DNA from: Candidatus Bathyarchaeota archaeon
Lineage (GTDB): Archaea; Thermoproteota; Bathyarchaeia; Bathyarchaeales; Bathyarchaeaceae
Direction: 5' to 3'
Assembly: GCA_026014605.1 (NCBI GenBank)
Contig: JAOZIC010000223.1
Span: 1-22,926, forward strand
Length of the DNA stretch: 22,926 nucleotides
Below are positions 8,193 through 14,345 of this stretch, piece by piece (the first letter of the stretch is position 1; each line of letters opens with the position of its first letter). The notes below the pieces were generated by a model. The model was not told the DNA's origin. It ran no database searches and worked only from the letters and a program-made list of their open reading frames with translations. The translations under genes were made by a program, and so were the position numbers.

Positions 8193-8884
8193 TGGTTCAA
8201 AAAACCAAAAAACCGTTCTACTTCCAGCCGCCCCTGAGCATACTTTTTGAAATCCACAGACTGGAAAAAATAATGCCATGGGACGTTAACATCGCATATT
8301 TGTTGACCATGTTTTTGGAAGAAATGGAACTACAAGGCAAAGTAGATTTTCGAGCCTCAGGAGTAGCGTTAGACTCGTCAAGCACAATTTACCTGAAAAA
8401 GACCAAGCTTTTGCTAAAACTGGAAGAACCTCCGCCACCACCAAAAGCAGTTTCACAGTTTGTTCCACCACCAATGTTCCTACCCCTGCGGTATGAGTTA
8501 TCTTCAACAACATTAGATAACCTGCTAAACGTACTTGACGAGGTACTACGAGCAGAAACCATTCGCCCGCCAAGAATGCCCGAGCCTATCCTGCCAACAC
8601 CTGAAATTATTCCACCCTTGGACCTTTATTTGCTTCAAATTGAAGACAACATGAAAACACTTTTTGCACAACTGCGCCAACTAGTGGGAACTGGAGAACT
8701 GTTAACGTTTTCTAAACTTGTCGCGGGTTTAGACAAAATTGAAGCAGTGAAAACGTTCATTATTCTACTGTTTCTTGCTCAAAGAGGAAAAATAGGGCTT
8801 TGGCAAGAAGAAGAAATGGAAGAGCTATACATTACAGTCATAGGAGACCCTGTGTTTGACGACAAACGAACCGAGCCAATCTGA
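8192..8884 (+). CDS. scpA: Segregation and condensation protein A (kleisin)
   Basis: Kleisin subunit expected to bridge the two SMC heads and bind ScpB. The 230 residues show the family order: an N-terminal helical part that binds the SMC neck (FYFQPPLSILFEIHRLEKIMPWDVNI..LLTMFLEEMEL), a proline-rich middle (EEPPPPPKA and VPPPMFLPL, then PEPILPTPEIIPPLD), and a C-terminal winged-helix segment (LLTFSKLVAGLDKIEAVKTFIILLFLAQRGKI). The usual F-x-GPLDLLL box is altered to FQPPLSILFEI. The frame is open back to 8123, but I place the start at the ATG of 8192, which overlaps the smc stop by one base and has AGGAGG (8175-8180) at good spacing. It is shorter than many bacterial ScpA (about 250), normal for archaea. 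Confidence 0.9.
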   Translation: MVQKTKKPFYFQPPLSILFEIHRLEKIMPWDVNIAYLLTMFLEEMELQGKVDFRASGVALDSSSTIYLKKTKLLLKLEEPPPPPKAVSQFVPPPMFLPLRYELSSTTLDNLLNVLDEVLRAETIRPPRMPEPILPTPEIIPPLDLYLLQIEDNMKTLFAQLRQLVGTGELLTFSKLVAGLDKIEAVKTFIILLFLAQRGKIGLWQEEEMEELYITVIGDPVFDDKRTEPI

Positions 8885-9458
8885 ACCGGAAAGTAACGAG
8901 AAACTGCTTCATCAACTGTGCTTACTGGAAGCAGGACTATACGTAGCAGGGCGACCCCTTGACCTCAAAACTTTGGCTAACATATCAGGGTCACGCTCAA
9001 AAAAGAAAGTTAGAAAACTAGCAAAAATGCTAGTGGAAGATTACAGCAACCGCAACTCAGCTATTGAAATCCTTGAACTGGAAGGCGAACGCTTTGTTAT
9101 GCAACTAAAAGCAGACTTCACGGGTAAGGTCAGAAAACTGTCAACTAGACCGTTACTTTCTGCTGGTCCGCTCAAAACTTTGTCGTATATTGCGTTTAGG
9201 CAACCAATTCTTCAAACGCAAGTTATCGAAGTAAGAGGAAACCACTCATACAAGCACCTTAAACAGCTCGAAGACATGGAACTAATCGCCCGTGAAGGCG
9301 AGGGAAGAAGAAAGGTGCTGAAAACTACACAGTTTTTTGCTGACTTTTTTGGTTTAAACAACGACATACGAGCAATGAAACGTCAACTAAAGACCATATT
9401 CAAAGACATAGAAAAGACCGAAACGCAAGAAAATCCATCAGAAGAAAATCAAAATTAA
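8856..9458 (+). CDS. scpB: Segregation and condensation protein B
   Basis: ScpB dimers of tandem winged helices bind the middle of ScpA. The 200-residue chain has the family pattern: a first winged helix with LCLLEAGLYVAGRPLDLKTLANISG (residues 22-46), strand EILELEGERFVMQLK, then the second winged helix with LSAGPLKTLSYIAFRQPILQTQVIEVRG and SYKHLKQLEDMELIAREGEGRRKVLKTTQFFADFFGL. The tail (about 170-200) is charged and probably disordered. The start is TTG at 8856, supported by AGGAGA (8842-8847) about 8 bases upstream; it overlaps the end of scpA by 29 nt, so the three condensin genes are translationally coupled. Hallmark ScpB residues (glycine before the wing, ..KTTxxFxxYFGL) are intact. 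Confidence 0.93.
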   Translation: MTTNEPSQSEPESNEKLLHQLCLLEAGLYVAGRPLDLKTLANISGSRSKKKVRKLAKMLVEDYSNRNSAIEILELEGERFVMQLKADFTGKVRKLSTRPLLSAGPLKTLSYIAFRQPILQTQVIEVRGNHSYKHLKQLEDMELIAREGEGRRKVLKTTQFFADFFGLNNDIRAMKRQLKTIFKDIEKTETQENPSEENQN

Positions 9459-9463
9459 GATAA

Positions 9464-9472
9464 GCTTATATG
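9464..9472 (+). promoter_or_regulatory. TATA box for ribosomal protein S8e
   Basis: GCTTATATG follows the scpB stop directly. Initiation would fall near 9495, giving a leader of about 20 bases before the TTG at 9515. It lets S8e be expressed independently of the condensin operon, as expected for a ribosomal protein. Confidence 0.55.
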
Positions 9473-9514
9473 TCAAGTTTTGGTAGTCTGAACAGCTATT
9501 GAGATGATGTAAGC

Positions 9515-9907
9515 TTGTCAGTATGGCACGGAGATCAACACAAACGCAAAGACTCAGGCGGAAGGAAACGAGTCAACAGAAAGAAAAGAAGATATGAGAA
9601 AGGATTCTTCCCAGCAGAAACTGCGCTGGGCAAAAACAAGAGCAAAATAATTCGAAAACATGGAGGCAACGAAAAGATTCGTCTGCTTTCAGTTGACCAA
9701 GCAAACATCTCGGATGCTTCTGGAAAAACTACAAAGGTAGAAATTCAGCGTGTAGTCAAAAACCCAGCTAACGTCGACTACAACAGGCGAGGAGTAATCA
9801 CAAAAGGAACAGTGATTGCAACCGAACTGGGAACAGCACGCGTAACTTCTCGCCCAGGACAAGACGGCATCGTAAATGCAGTTATTGTCTCTAAAAAGGG
9901 CGAGTGA
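9515..9907 (+). CDS. rps8e: 30S ribosomal protein S8e
   Basis: A 130-residue basic protein with the S8e signature near the N-terminus: SVWHGDQHKRKDSGGRKRV, followed by the KKRRYEKG basic patch, the AETALGKNKSKIIRKHGGNEKIRLL core and the C-terminal TKGTVIATELGTARVTSRPGQDGIVNAVIV fold. Length matches archaeal S8e (about 125-130). It is part of the small subunit and absent from bacteria, which supports an archaeal source. The start is TTG at 9515 (in AAGCTTGTCAGT); no ATG in frame gives the conserved N-terminus. It converges with SRP19, with 7 bases between the two stops. Confidence 0.96.
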   Translation: MSVWHGDQHKRKDSGGRKRVNRKKRRYEKGFFPAETALGKNKSKIIRKHGGNEKIRLLSVDQANISDASGKTTKVEIQRVVKNPANVDYNRRGVITKGTVIATELGTARVTSRPGQDGIVNAVIVSKKGE

Positions 9908-9945
9908 AAAAGCTCTAGCGTCTTAGGCTAGTAAGCTCTTTTCCT
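9908..9945. terminator. Hairpin at the S8e/SRP19 convergence
   Basis: AGCT (9911-9914) plus CTAGC (9915-9919) can pair with GCTAG (9927-9931) plus AGCT (9934-9937), with a two-base bulge (TA) and a 7-base loop. On the plus strand it is followed by T-rich sequence (CTTTTCCTATCTTTTTC), suiting S8e termination. The hairpin overlaps the last SRP19 codons, so a role for SRP19 is less likely. Confidence 0.4.
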
Positions 9946-10199
9946 ATCTTTTTCAATACTTCATTTTTAGGTTCAGTTTTAGGTAAAACAACCAAACCAA
10001 CTTGTTTCCAAGGACAACTAGGATGCACAGCATCATCAACTACTTCAGGTTGCATACCTAACCGTTTAGCTGCTCGTTGAAGTTCCTCCACTTTTGGTGT
10101 GGACACAGCCAACTTTTTTGGAACACGTCGCCCCTCGTTTCGGGTTTTTGTTGAGTCAAAGTAAATTGTCCAAAGAAAAGTTTTGTTTTTCTTTCGCAT
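9915..10199 (-). CDS. srp19: Signal recognition particle 19 kDa subunit
   Basis: SRP19 binds helices 6 and 8 of the archaeal 7S RNA and prepares it for SRP54. The 94-residue basic chain has the family outline: FLWTIYFDSTKTRNEGRRVPK (RNA-binding first strand and loop), KLAVSTPKVEELQRAAKRLG (helix), then VVDDAVHPSCPWKQVGLVVL with the conserved HPSxPWxxxGxV pattern, and a C-terminal helix ending TSLRR. Length equals the archaeal norm of 90-100. The start is ATG at 10199, preceded by a TATA-like run TAAATAATAAAAC (on the minus strand near 10228-10240), so it has its own promoter. The 7S RNA itself is not in the window. Confidence 0.94.
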   Translation of the reverse strand: MRKKNKTFLWTIYFDSTKTRNEGRRVPKKLAVSTPKVEELQRAAKRLGMQPEVVDDAVHPSCPWKQVGLVVLPKTEPKNEVLKKIGKELTSLRR

Positions 10200-10437
10200 T
10201 TTTAATCTGAGTTGGTACTGGTTTAGACTGTTTTATTATTTACGGTATTGCACTGATGTGTAGAATTTTTTGGGTGCTGGAAAAAACTTTAAAATCAAAG
10301 AAACGCAGGGGCTTTTTTGCGATAAATGTATACAATTCAAAAATTTTAAACTATAAAGTTACCTAAGAATTCTATTAGATGCTAAAAAAATATCAAAAAA
10401 GAGAATCATTGCAGCAAACTGGAAAAAATCTCAGAAA

Positions 10438-10448
10438 CGTTTAAATAA
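10438..10448 (+). promoter_or_regulatory. TATA-like box for the gar1-tfb operon
   Basis: ACGTTTAAATA (core TTTAAATA) lies 27-37 bases before the GTG of gar1. Initiation would be near 10465-10470, making the transcript nearly leaderless, consistent with the absence of a ribosome site before gar1. Assigned by eye. Confidence 0.45.
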
Positions 10449-10474
10449 AACGGGCCGTGTGAATCATAGGTTCT

Positions 10475-10750
10475 GTGAGGGGAAAAGGGATTTTGCATCG
10501 AATAGGTCACGTCCTTCACGTCAGCAGCACAAAGAATGTTATTGTTAAAGCCGAAAACATCCCCAGAATCGGCGATGACGTAACAAACGAAAACCTCAAA
10601 CCAGTAGGAACAGTTTTTGATGTCTTCGGTCCTACATCCTCACCCTACGTGGCAGTAAAACCTCACATCCAAAACCCAGAACAACTAATTAACAACGTTC
10701 TATACGCAAGCCCTTCTAAATCCACAAGACCCCAGAGGAGAAAAAGATGA
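10475..10750 (+). CDS. gar1: H/ACA ribonucleoprotein subunit Gar1
   Basis: Gar1 is a core protein of the H/ACA particle, binds the catalytic subunit Cbf5 and helps substrate turnover in guided rRNA pseudouridylation. The 91 residues form the expected six-stranded barrel: RIGHVLHVSSTKNVIVKAENIPRIGDDV, LKPVGTVFDVFGPTSSPYVAVKP, with the G-x-V-x-D-V-F-G-P-x-x-x-P-Y motif near residues 48-61, and a basic tail (STRPQRRKR) as in other archaeal Gar1. The start is GTG at 10475. The stop overlaps the ATG of transcription factor B (ATGA), a gene pair conserved in many archaea. Confidence 0.92.
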   Translation: MRGKGILHRIGHVLHVSSTKNVIVKAENIPRIGDDVTNENLKPVGTVFDVFGPTSSPYVAVKPHIQNPEQLINNVLYASPSKSTRPQRRKR

Positions 10751-11682
10751 AAGAAGAAAACCTTCCGCAACAACCAACCATCAGAAGATGTTCGGAGTGT
10801 GGAAGCACCCGACTGATGCGAGACTATGAATGTGCCGAAATAGTCTGCATGAACTGCGGCTTTGTTGTCGCCGCCAAACTCGCCGACCAAGGACCAGAAT
10901 GGCGAGCCTTCGACGACGAACAACGCGCAAAAAGAGCACGAGCAGGTGCACCCCTGACATTTACAATACACGATAAAGGCCTTTCAACGATGATCGACTG
11001 GCACGACCGAGATGTTTACGGCAAAAGACTTGCTCCCGGTCAAAAAGCACAGATTTACAGGCTGCGAAAATGGCAAAGACGTATCAGAGTCTCTGACGCA
11101 ACTGAAAGAAACCTTGCATTTGCACTCTCAGAGATTTCCAAAATAGCAAACAACCTTAATTTACCAAAAAACATTCTTGAAACAGCTTCAGTGATTTACC
11201 GCAAAGCAGTCAAAGAACGCCTTATCAGAGGAAGATCAATACAAGGCGTAACCGCAGCAGCCATTTACGTTGCTTGTAGACAATGCGGATTGGCCAGAAC
11301 TTTGGACGAAATTGCTCAGGCATCCACAGTGAACAAAAAAGAGGTTGGAAGAAGTTACAGGTTCTTGATTAAAGAGCTAAACTACTTTATCCCGCCGCTA
11401 AAGCCAGGACAGTATATCACCAAGTTTTCTAATCAGCTGACAATGCAAGGGAAAGTCGAAGAAATTGCTCACAAGATTCTTGGCGCAGCTAAAGAGATGA
11501 AACTAACCTCAGGAAGAGGACCAACAGGTATCGCTGCGGCAGCCAGTTATATTGCGTCAGTTTTGACAGGTGAACGAAAAACTCAACGGGAAATCGCTGA
11601 AATTGCTCAAGTTACTGAAGTAACAATACGGAACCGCTACAAAGAGTTAGTTGAGCGACTGCAGTTCGTAATTTACCTTTAG
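10747..11682 (+). CDS. tfb: Transcription initiation factor B (TFB, TFIIB homologue)
   Basis: TFB joins TBP at the TATA/BRE element and recruits RNA polymerase. In 311 residues the domains are complete: an N-terminal zinc ribbon (C15, C18, C34, C37), the B-reader/linker (GPEWRAFDDEQRAKRARAG, about 50-68, and the following LSTMIDWHDRD), and two cyclin folds (about 115-205, NLAFALSEISKIANNLNLP, and about 210-305). The second fold ends with a helix-turn-helix (TQREIAEIAQVTEVTIRNRYKEL) that would read the BRE. The ATG at 10747 overlaps the gar1 stop by 4 nt and has GAGGAG (10734-10739) upstream. It looks like a canonical housekeeping TFB rather than a degenerate paralogue. Confidence 0.97.
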   Translation: MKEENLPQQPTIRRCSECGSTRLMRDYECAEIVCMNCGFVVAAKLADQGPEWRAFDDEQRAKRARAGAPLTFTIHDKGLSTMIDWHDRDVYGKRLAPGQKAQIYRLRKWQRRIRVSDATERNLAFALSEISKIANNLNLPKNILETASVIYRKAVKERLIRGRSIQGVTAAAIYVACRQCGLARTLDEIAQASTVNKKEVGRSYRFLIKELNYFIPPLKPGQYITKFSNQLTMQGKVEEIAHKILGAAKEMKLTSGRGPTGIAAAASYIASVLTGERKTQREIAEIAQVTEVTIRNRYKELVERLQFVIYL

Positions 11683-11711
11683 TTTCCTTTTTTGTTAAAA
11701 AAGTAGTTAAT

Positions 11712-11744
11712 GCTGCCCAAAAAACGGCAGCTTATATTTTTTAG
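11712..11744. terminator. Hairpin plus T-tract between tfb and the asparagine-synthase-like gene
   Basis: GCTGCC (11712-11717) pairs perfectly with GGCAGC (11726-11731) around an 8-base loop. On the plus strand it is followed by TTATATTTTTTAG; on the minus strand by ATTAACTACTTTTTTAAC. It therefore suits termination of both converging genes. Confidence 0.6.
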
Positions 11745-12721
11745 ATTGGATAGTTTCCGCAGTTTCTGCAAAAACCAATGTTTGTTTTAACGTATCCTTT
11801 GCAGTTAGGGCACTTTCGTCCTTCGGGACCAGGGAAGACTTCTGAGGGTTTTCCAAAGTGTTTTCTGAAGATTTCGTAATATACCATCTGTTCTTTGGAG
11901 GTTATGATTACGTCGTCTCGGTCAAGAATGAGTTTTTTTTCCTCTTCGAAGTGGTCGTCGTTGATTTCTTTTTCAAAGTAGTCAGGAAGAACCCAAGTTC
12001 CAGTTCCTTGCTCCAAGGGTGCTTTTCCTCGCCAAACTACTTCGTCGGGAATCAAGCCCTCATACGCTTTACGAAGCAACCATTTACCGTATTTTACGCC
12101 GTTTTCAACTCTTACTTTTACGTTAACTGGAAGGTTTTTGGCAAAATCCATAAACAAGGGGTCCAAATATGGCGGTTTTATTGTTATTCCAATAGATTTC
12201 CCCATGGGTATGGAAGAAAAGGTCATTTCGCCCCACATATCTGACAGAGCTTTTGCAAATTCTGTTTCGGATAAATGAAACTGCCAAGGATATCCAAAAA
12301 GTTCGTCTAATGCGTCTCCTGTTTGAAGGCTTTTTATTCCGCGTTCTTTTGCAACAGTCATTCCAACGTACGCAGGTAATGTGTTTCTGACATCCATTGG
12401 GTCATAAGTTTTTAGCACTTTTACTACGTCTTCGGCTGCGCTTACTGCTTTTTCAGCGTCGAACACAGCAAATTCGTGGTCAAGCTTAAGAAAGTCAACC
12501 ATCTTTTTGACGTATTGTGTGTCTTTTGGTTTTCCCTGTTGGAAAGAAACAGTTATGGCTTTTATGTCGGGGTTGAATTTCACTGATTCATATGCAATTA
12601 TGCTTGTGTCTGTTCCTGCTGAAAACAGGATACCTTCAGCCATGTTGTTTTTGACGACTTTGTTGACTATTGTTCGTGCTTCTGCTAGGAGTTTGGTCAA
12701 ATCTTGGTTATCATTATTCAT
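11741..12721 (-). CDS. Asparagine-synthase-like PP-loop enzyme with C-terminal zinc ribbon
   Basis: The 326 residues correspond to the synthetase (ATP pyrophosphatase) half of AsnB; the N-terminal class-II glutaminase is absent. The PP-loop is FSAGTDTS (33-40), a variant of the usual SGGLDSS. Downstream are GDALDELFG (AsnB has GDGGDELFGG), the helix LDPLFMDFAKNLP, RKAYEGLIPDEVVWRGKAPL and EQGTG, all at synthetase-like positions. The last 23 residues form a zinc ribbon (C304, C307, C318, C321), which AsnB does not have. Such an enzyme would adenylate a carboxylate or other group and transfer nitrogen (from ammonia or a partner) or sulfur; the substrate cannot be told. A zinc-ribbon mini-gene lies 43 bases upstream on the same strand. 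The ATG at 12721 has AGGGAA at good spacing. Confidence 0.83.
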   Translation of the reverse strand: MNNDNQDLTKLLAEARTIVNKVVKNNMAEGILFSAGTDTSIIAYESVKFNPDIKAITVSFQQGKPKDTQYVKKMVDFLKLDHEFAVFDAEKAVSAAEDVVKVLKTYDPMDVRNTLPAYVGMTVAKERGIKSLQTGDALDELFGYPWQFHLSETEFAKALSDMWGEMTFSSIPMGKSIGITIKPPYLDPLFMDFAKNLPVNVKVRVENGVKYGKWLLRKAYEGLIPDEVVWRGKAPLEQGTGTWVLPDYFEKEINDDHFEEEKKLILDRDDVIITSKEQMVYYEIFRKHFGKPSEVFPGPEGRKCPNCKGYVKTNIGFCRNCGNYPI

Positions 12722-12764
12722 TAAAGTTCCCTGTAACTAGAAGGGCATTCAGTTTATTAAAGTT

Positions 12765-12995
12765 TTATTGAATATCTTCGGTTTCTGAATTCCAGAACAG
12801 TAGATTAGTTCTGTTTCCACCCAAGTCGGCACCGATCATGTGGGTTTCTCCACAGGTTTCACATACCAACCTGATGAGTTCAGGGGTTATTCGGTCAACT
12901 CTGAACACTGAGTTTTTGCAGATCGAGCATTTGGTTGTGTTTTTCATGTAGTTCTTTGTAGGTCGTTCTTTTTCTACGCAACATTTTGCCATCAT
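12765..12995 (-). CDS. Small zinc-ribbon protein of unknown function
   Basis: From the chosen start this is 76 residues: a basic lead, then a zinc ribbon with C23 and C26 (CSIC) and C45 and C48 (CETC), ending in an acidic tail ISETEDIQ-like. The knuckle spacing suggests nucleic-acid or protein binding rather than catalysis. The frame is open further upstream (ATG at 13013 and 13052), but GGAGGAG (13005-13011) sits 9 bases before ATG at 12995, which strongly favours that start. It precedes the asparagine-synthase-like gene in the same direction, so the two may be co-transcribed, though a TATA-like run (TTTAATAAAC, about 12748-12757) between them could give the enzyme its own start. I do not recognise the family. 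Confidence 0.72.
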   Translation of the reverse strand: MMAKCCVEKERPTKNYMKNTTKCSICKNSVFRVDRITPELIRLVCETCGETHMIGADLGGNRTNLLFWNSETEDIQ

Positions 12996-13193
12996 TTTCT
13001 TATTCTCCTCCATTCTGGGTTGTTTAGATGTGGGTGAAATACCATGATTCATTCAAGTTCGTGTTTGTGTAGACAGTTTTCATTTCTGGTTTGATTTTTT
13101 GGTTTTCAGTTTTTGTTGTAGGCATTCACCTTCACCACCATTCAACTAAAATCACTAATATTATACACTCATATATAAAAATTATGTTTTACT

Positions 13194-13205
13194 GAACATA
13201 TGTTC
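13194..13205. promoter_or_regulatory. Perfect 12-bp palindrome GAACATATGTTC, operator candidate
   Basis: The palindrome lies between TATA-like sequences facing both ways: on the minus strand about 15-25 bases upstream of the TATA box for the zinc-ribbon gene, and on the plus strand touching CTATAAATT, which would drive the structured RNA transcript. Position and symmetry fit a dimeric regulator. No regulator is identified. Confidence 0.45.
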
Positions 13206-13356
13206 TATAAATTAAAAAAATGCTGAATAATCATTAGGTATGTTTTCTGGGATATCAAAAACTAAACCAAACACAAAAACAGCCACTAAATATGCCAAGA
13301 AAGGGCATACTACCGTTTTTGGAATAAATGACATATCAAGAAACAGGATATAAGAA

Positions 13357-13495
13357 GTTACTGAGTTCACAGAAGCTGCGCTATGGGGGGCTTTGAGAAG
13401 AAACCTCGCATGAGGTGGTGAGTTATGCATTCTCACCTTCTCCGTTCTCTCAAAGCACTTAACCCCCGCCCGCAGAACTCGGATAACAGATTTTT
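13357..13495 (+). ncRNA. Candidate structured non-coding RNA, family unknown
   Basis: The sequence folds by eye into a long closed structure. P1 is a 12-bp helix (GTTA 13357-13360 with TAAC 13484-13487, and CTGAGTTC 13361-13368 with GAACTCGG 13475-13482, one bulged A). An 8-base one-sided loop follows, then P2 (13377-13380 with 13471-13474), P3 of five G-C pairs (13386-13390 with 13463-13467), a 7-base bulge, P4 of eight pairs (CTTTGAGA 13391-13398 with TCTCAAAG 13448-13455), and two hairpins inside: CCTC-GCAT-GAGG (13404-13415) and GGTGAG/CTCACC (13417-13422 with 13432-13437, 9-base loop). A T5 run follows P1 at 13491-13495, as at an archaeal 3' end. The plus strand is favoured by that T-run and a U-G pair. 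It lacks marks of tRNA, 5S, 7S or RNase P RNA; an atypical H/ACA RNA (ACA at 13486-13488) cannot be excluded. Confidence 0.55.
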
Positions 13496-13579
13496 AACAA
13501 AAAAACGGCTTACTTTGAAAGCAATTCTGGCTCTAAGCACAAAAACAGGCAGATTTACCGTTATAATGTCAAAAAACTC

Positions 13580-13590
13580 TTTTAATTAAT
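13580..13590 (+). promoter_or_regulatory. TATA-like box for the zinc-ribbon coiled-coil gene
   Basis: TTTTAATTAAT is 28-38 bases before TTG at 13618. Initiation would be near 13607-13612, so the leader is very short or absent. Confidence 0.4.
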
Positions 13591-13617
13591 GTATTCAACT
13601 AATAGTGAGGCGTGCAG

Positions 13618-14022
13618 TTGTCAGAGTGCCCCAGATGTGGTTCAACGGTATACAACCCTAACAAAACGTGGTCTATGATGGGTAGACCCAGCAGAGCGGG
13701 TGTGCAGTTTAGGCTTACTTTGGGTCTTTTTAGTTGTGAAAACTGTGACAAAAAGTTTCGAAAAGTGTTAGGAAAAGACAGAGTCGTAACTCTTAAAGGC
13801 GTGGCTGAGGGAATTAAAGGAATTGAGAGGGGGCTTGAACAGACTTTGGGCGATTTAAGAGAAACAATTGAAAAACTAAAAGATGAAAGAACTGAACTAC
13901 TAGAACAAATCGAAGAGCTAAAAAGGTCTGGAGAAAAGAAAGCCAACGACCTGGAAGAAGAGGTTGCCTCGCTCAGAGAAGAAGTCGAGAACTTGAAAGA
14001 AATACTTGAAGAACTCGAGTGA
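13618..14022 (+). CDS. Zinc-ribbon plus coiled-coil protein
   Basis: A 134-residue soluble protein in two parts. Residues 1-50 form a zinc ribbon (C4, C7, C40, C43), with a basic connecting loop and FRKVLG after the second knuckle. Residues 60-134 are almost all charged heptad-like helix (IERGLEQTLGDLRETIEKL, then repeated E-x-x-x-L patterns), so a dimeric or higher coiled coil is likely. Such an arrangement suggests an adaptor or nucleic-acid-associated scaffold; I do not recognise a named family. The frame also has GTG at 13612. I prefer TTG at 13618 because GTGAGG (13605-13610) is 7 bases away and translation begins directly with SECPRCG. No clear partner: the next gene runs the other way. 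Confidence 0.75.
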   Translation: MSECPRCGSTVYNPNKTWSMMGRPSRAGVQFRLTLGLFSCENCDKKFRKVLGKDRVVTLKGVAEGIKGIERGLEQTLGDLRETIEKLKDERTELLEQIEELKRSGEKKANDLEEEVASLREEVENLKEILEELE

Positions 14023-14090
14023 CAACACAAAACGTGTAAACAAAACTAGCTTTTTACCAAAAACGTCTAACAAAGAAGTAACAATCAGGT

Positions 14091-14339
14091 CTAAGTAGAA
14101 GATTTTTTGCGGCGCGAATCAAGCAAAAGACGCTTTTTTACCAAGTCTTTAATTTCTTCATGGAATTGAGTGTCTTTTTCGAGGTTACGAAACTCAGCGT
14201 GGAAATCATCGAATCCCGCGGGAATTTCTATTCTCAATGTAATGAACGGCTTTCCCATAGCCATCTCAAACTGTCTTTTTGCTTCTTCATACTCAGATTC
14301 TGGCTTTACTTCTCGATTCTCGATCCATTTTTTAACCAA
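14091..14339 (-). CDS. Small charged protein, last gene of the transporter operon
   Basis: An 82-residue hydrophilic protein without cysteine motif or membrane segment. It starts MVKKWIENREVKPE, has a strand-like centre (KPFITLRIEIPAGF) and a basic C-terminal helix (KDLVKKRLLLDSRRKKS). I do not recognise it. TTG at 14339 lies only 6 bases after the transporter stop, and GGGTGTGA at the end of the transporter gene serves as a ribosome site, so it is translated from the same transcript. A regulatory or accessory role for the transporter is inferred only from this position. The GTG/TTG-start, coupled layout makes it more likely a real gene than a chance frame. Confidence 0.6.
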   Translation of the reverse strand: MVKKWIENREVKPESEYEEAKRQFEMAMGKPFITLRIEIPAGFDDFHAEFRNLEKDTQFHEEIKDLVKKRLLLDSRRKKSST

Positions 14340-14345
14340 ATTCTT

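Larger units (their letters stand above)
13013..13617. other. Long intergenic region holding promoters, a palindrome and a structured RNA
   Basis: About 600 bases without a convincing gene. From left to right: the leader of the minus-strand zinc-ribbon gene; TATA-like sequence ATATATAAAA (about 13171-13180) readable on both strands; a perfect palindrome (13194-13205); a plus-strand TATA-like CTATAAATT (13205-13213); a small inverted repeat TATGCC/GGCATA (13291-13296 with 13304-13309); the structured RNA candidate (13357-13495); and a TATA-like TTTTAATTAAT (13580-13590) for the next gene. The reading frames here are short and do not look like proteins. Confidence 0.6.

Noticed and set aside
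8286..8573. 95-codon minus-strand frame opposite scpA
   Set aside because: Complement of the proline-rich middle of scpA; no independent support.
10379..10444. 21-codon plus-strand frame upstream of gar1
   Set aside because: No ribosome site, very A-rich, overlaps the gar1 promoter.
13357..13495. Known RNA family (TPP riboswitch, RNase P RNA, 5S rRNA, SRP 7S RNA or tRNA) for the structured element
   Set aside because: GAACTCGGATAA and ACAGAAG give faint resemblances to TPP and RNase P motifs, but the other conserved blocks are absent, there is no T-loop of tRNA type and the length does not fit 7S RNA.
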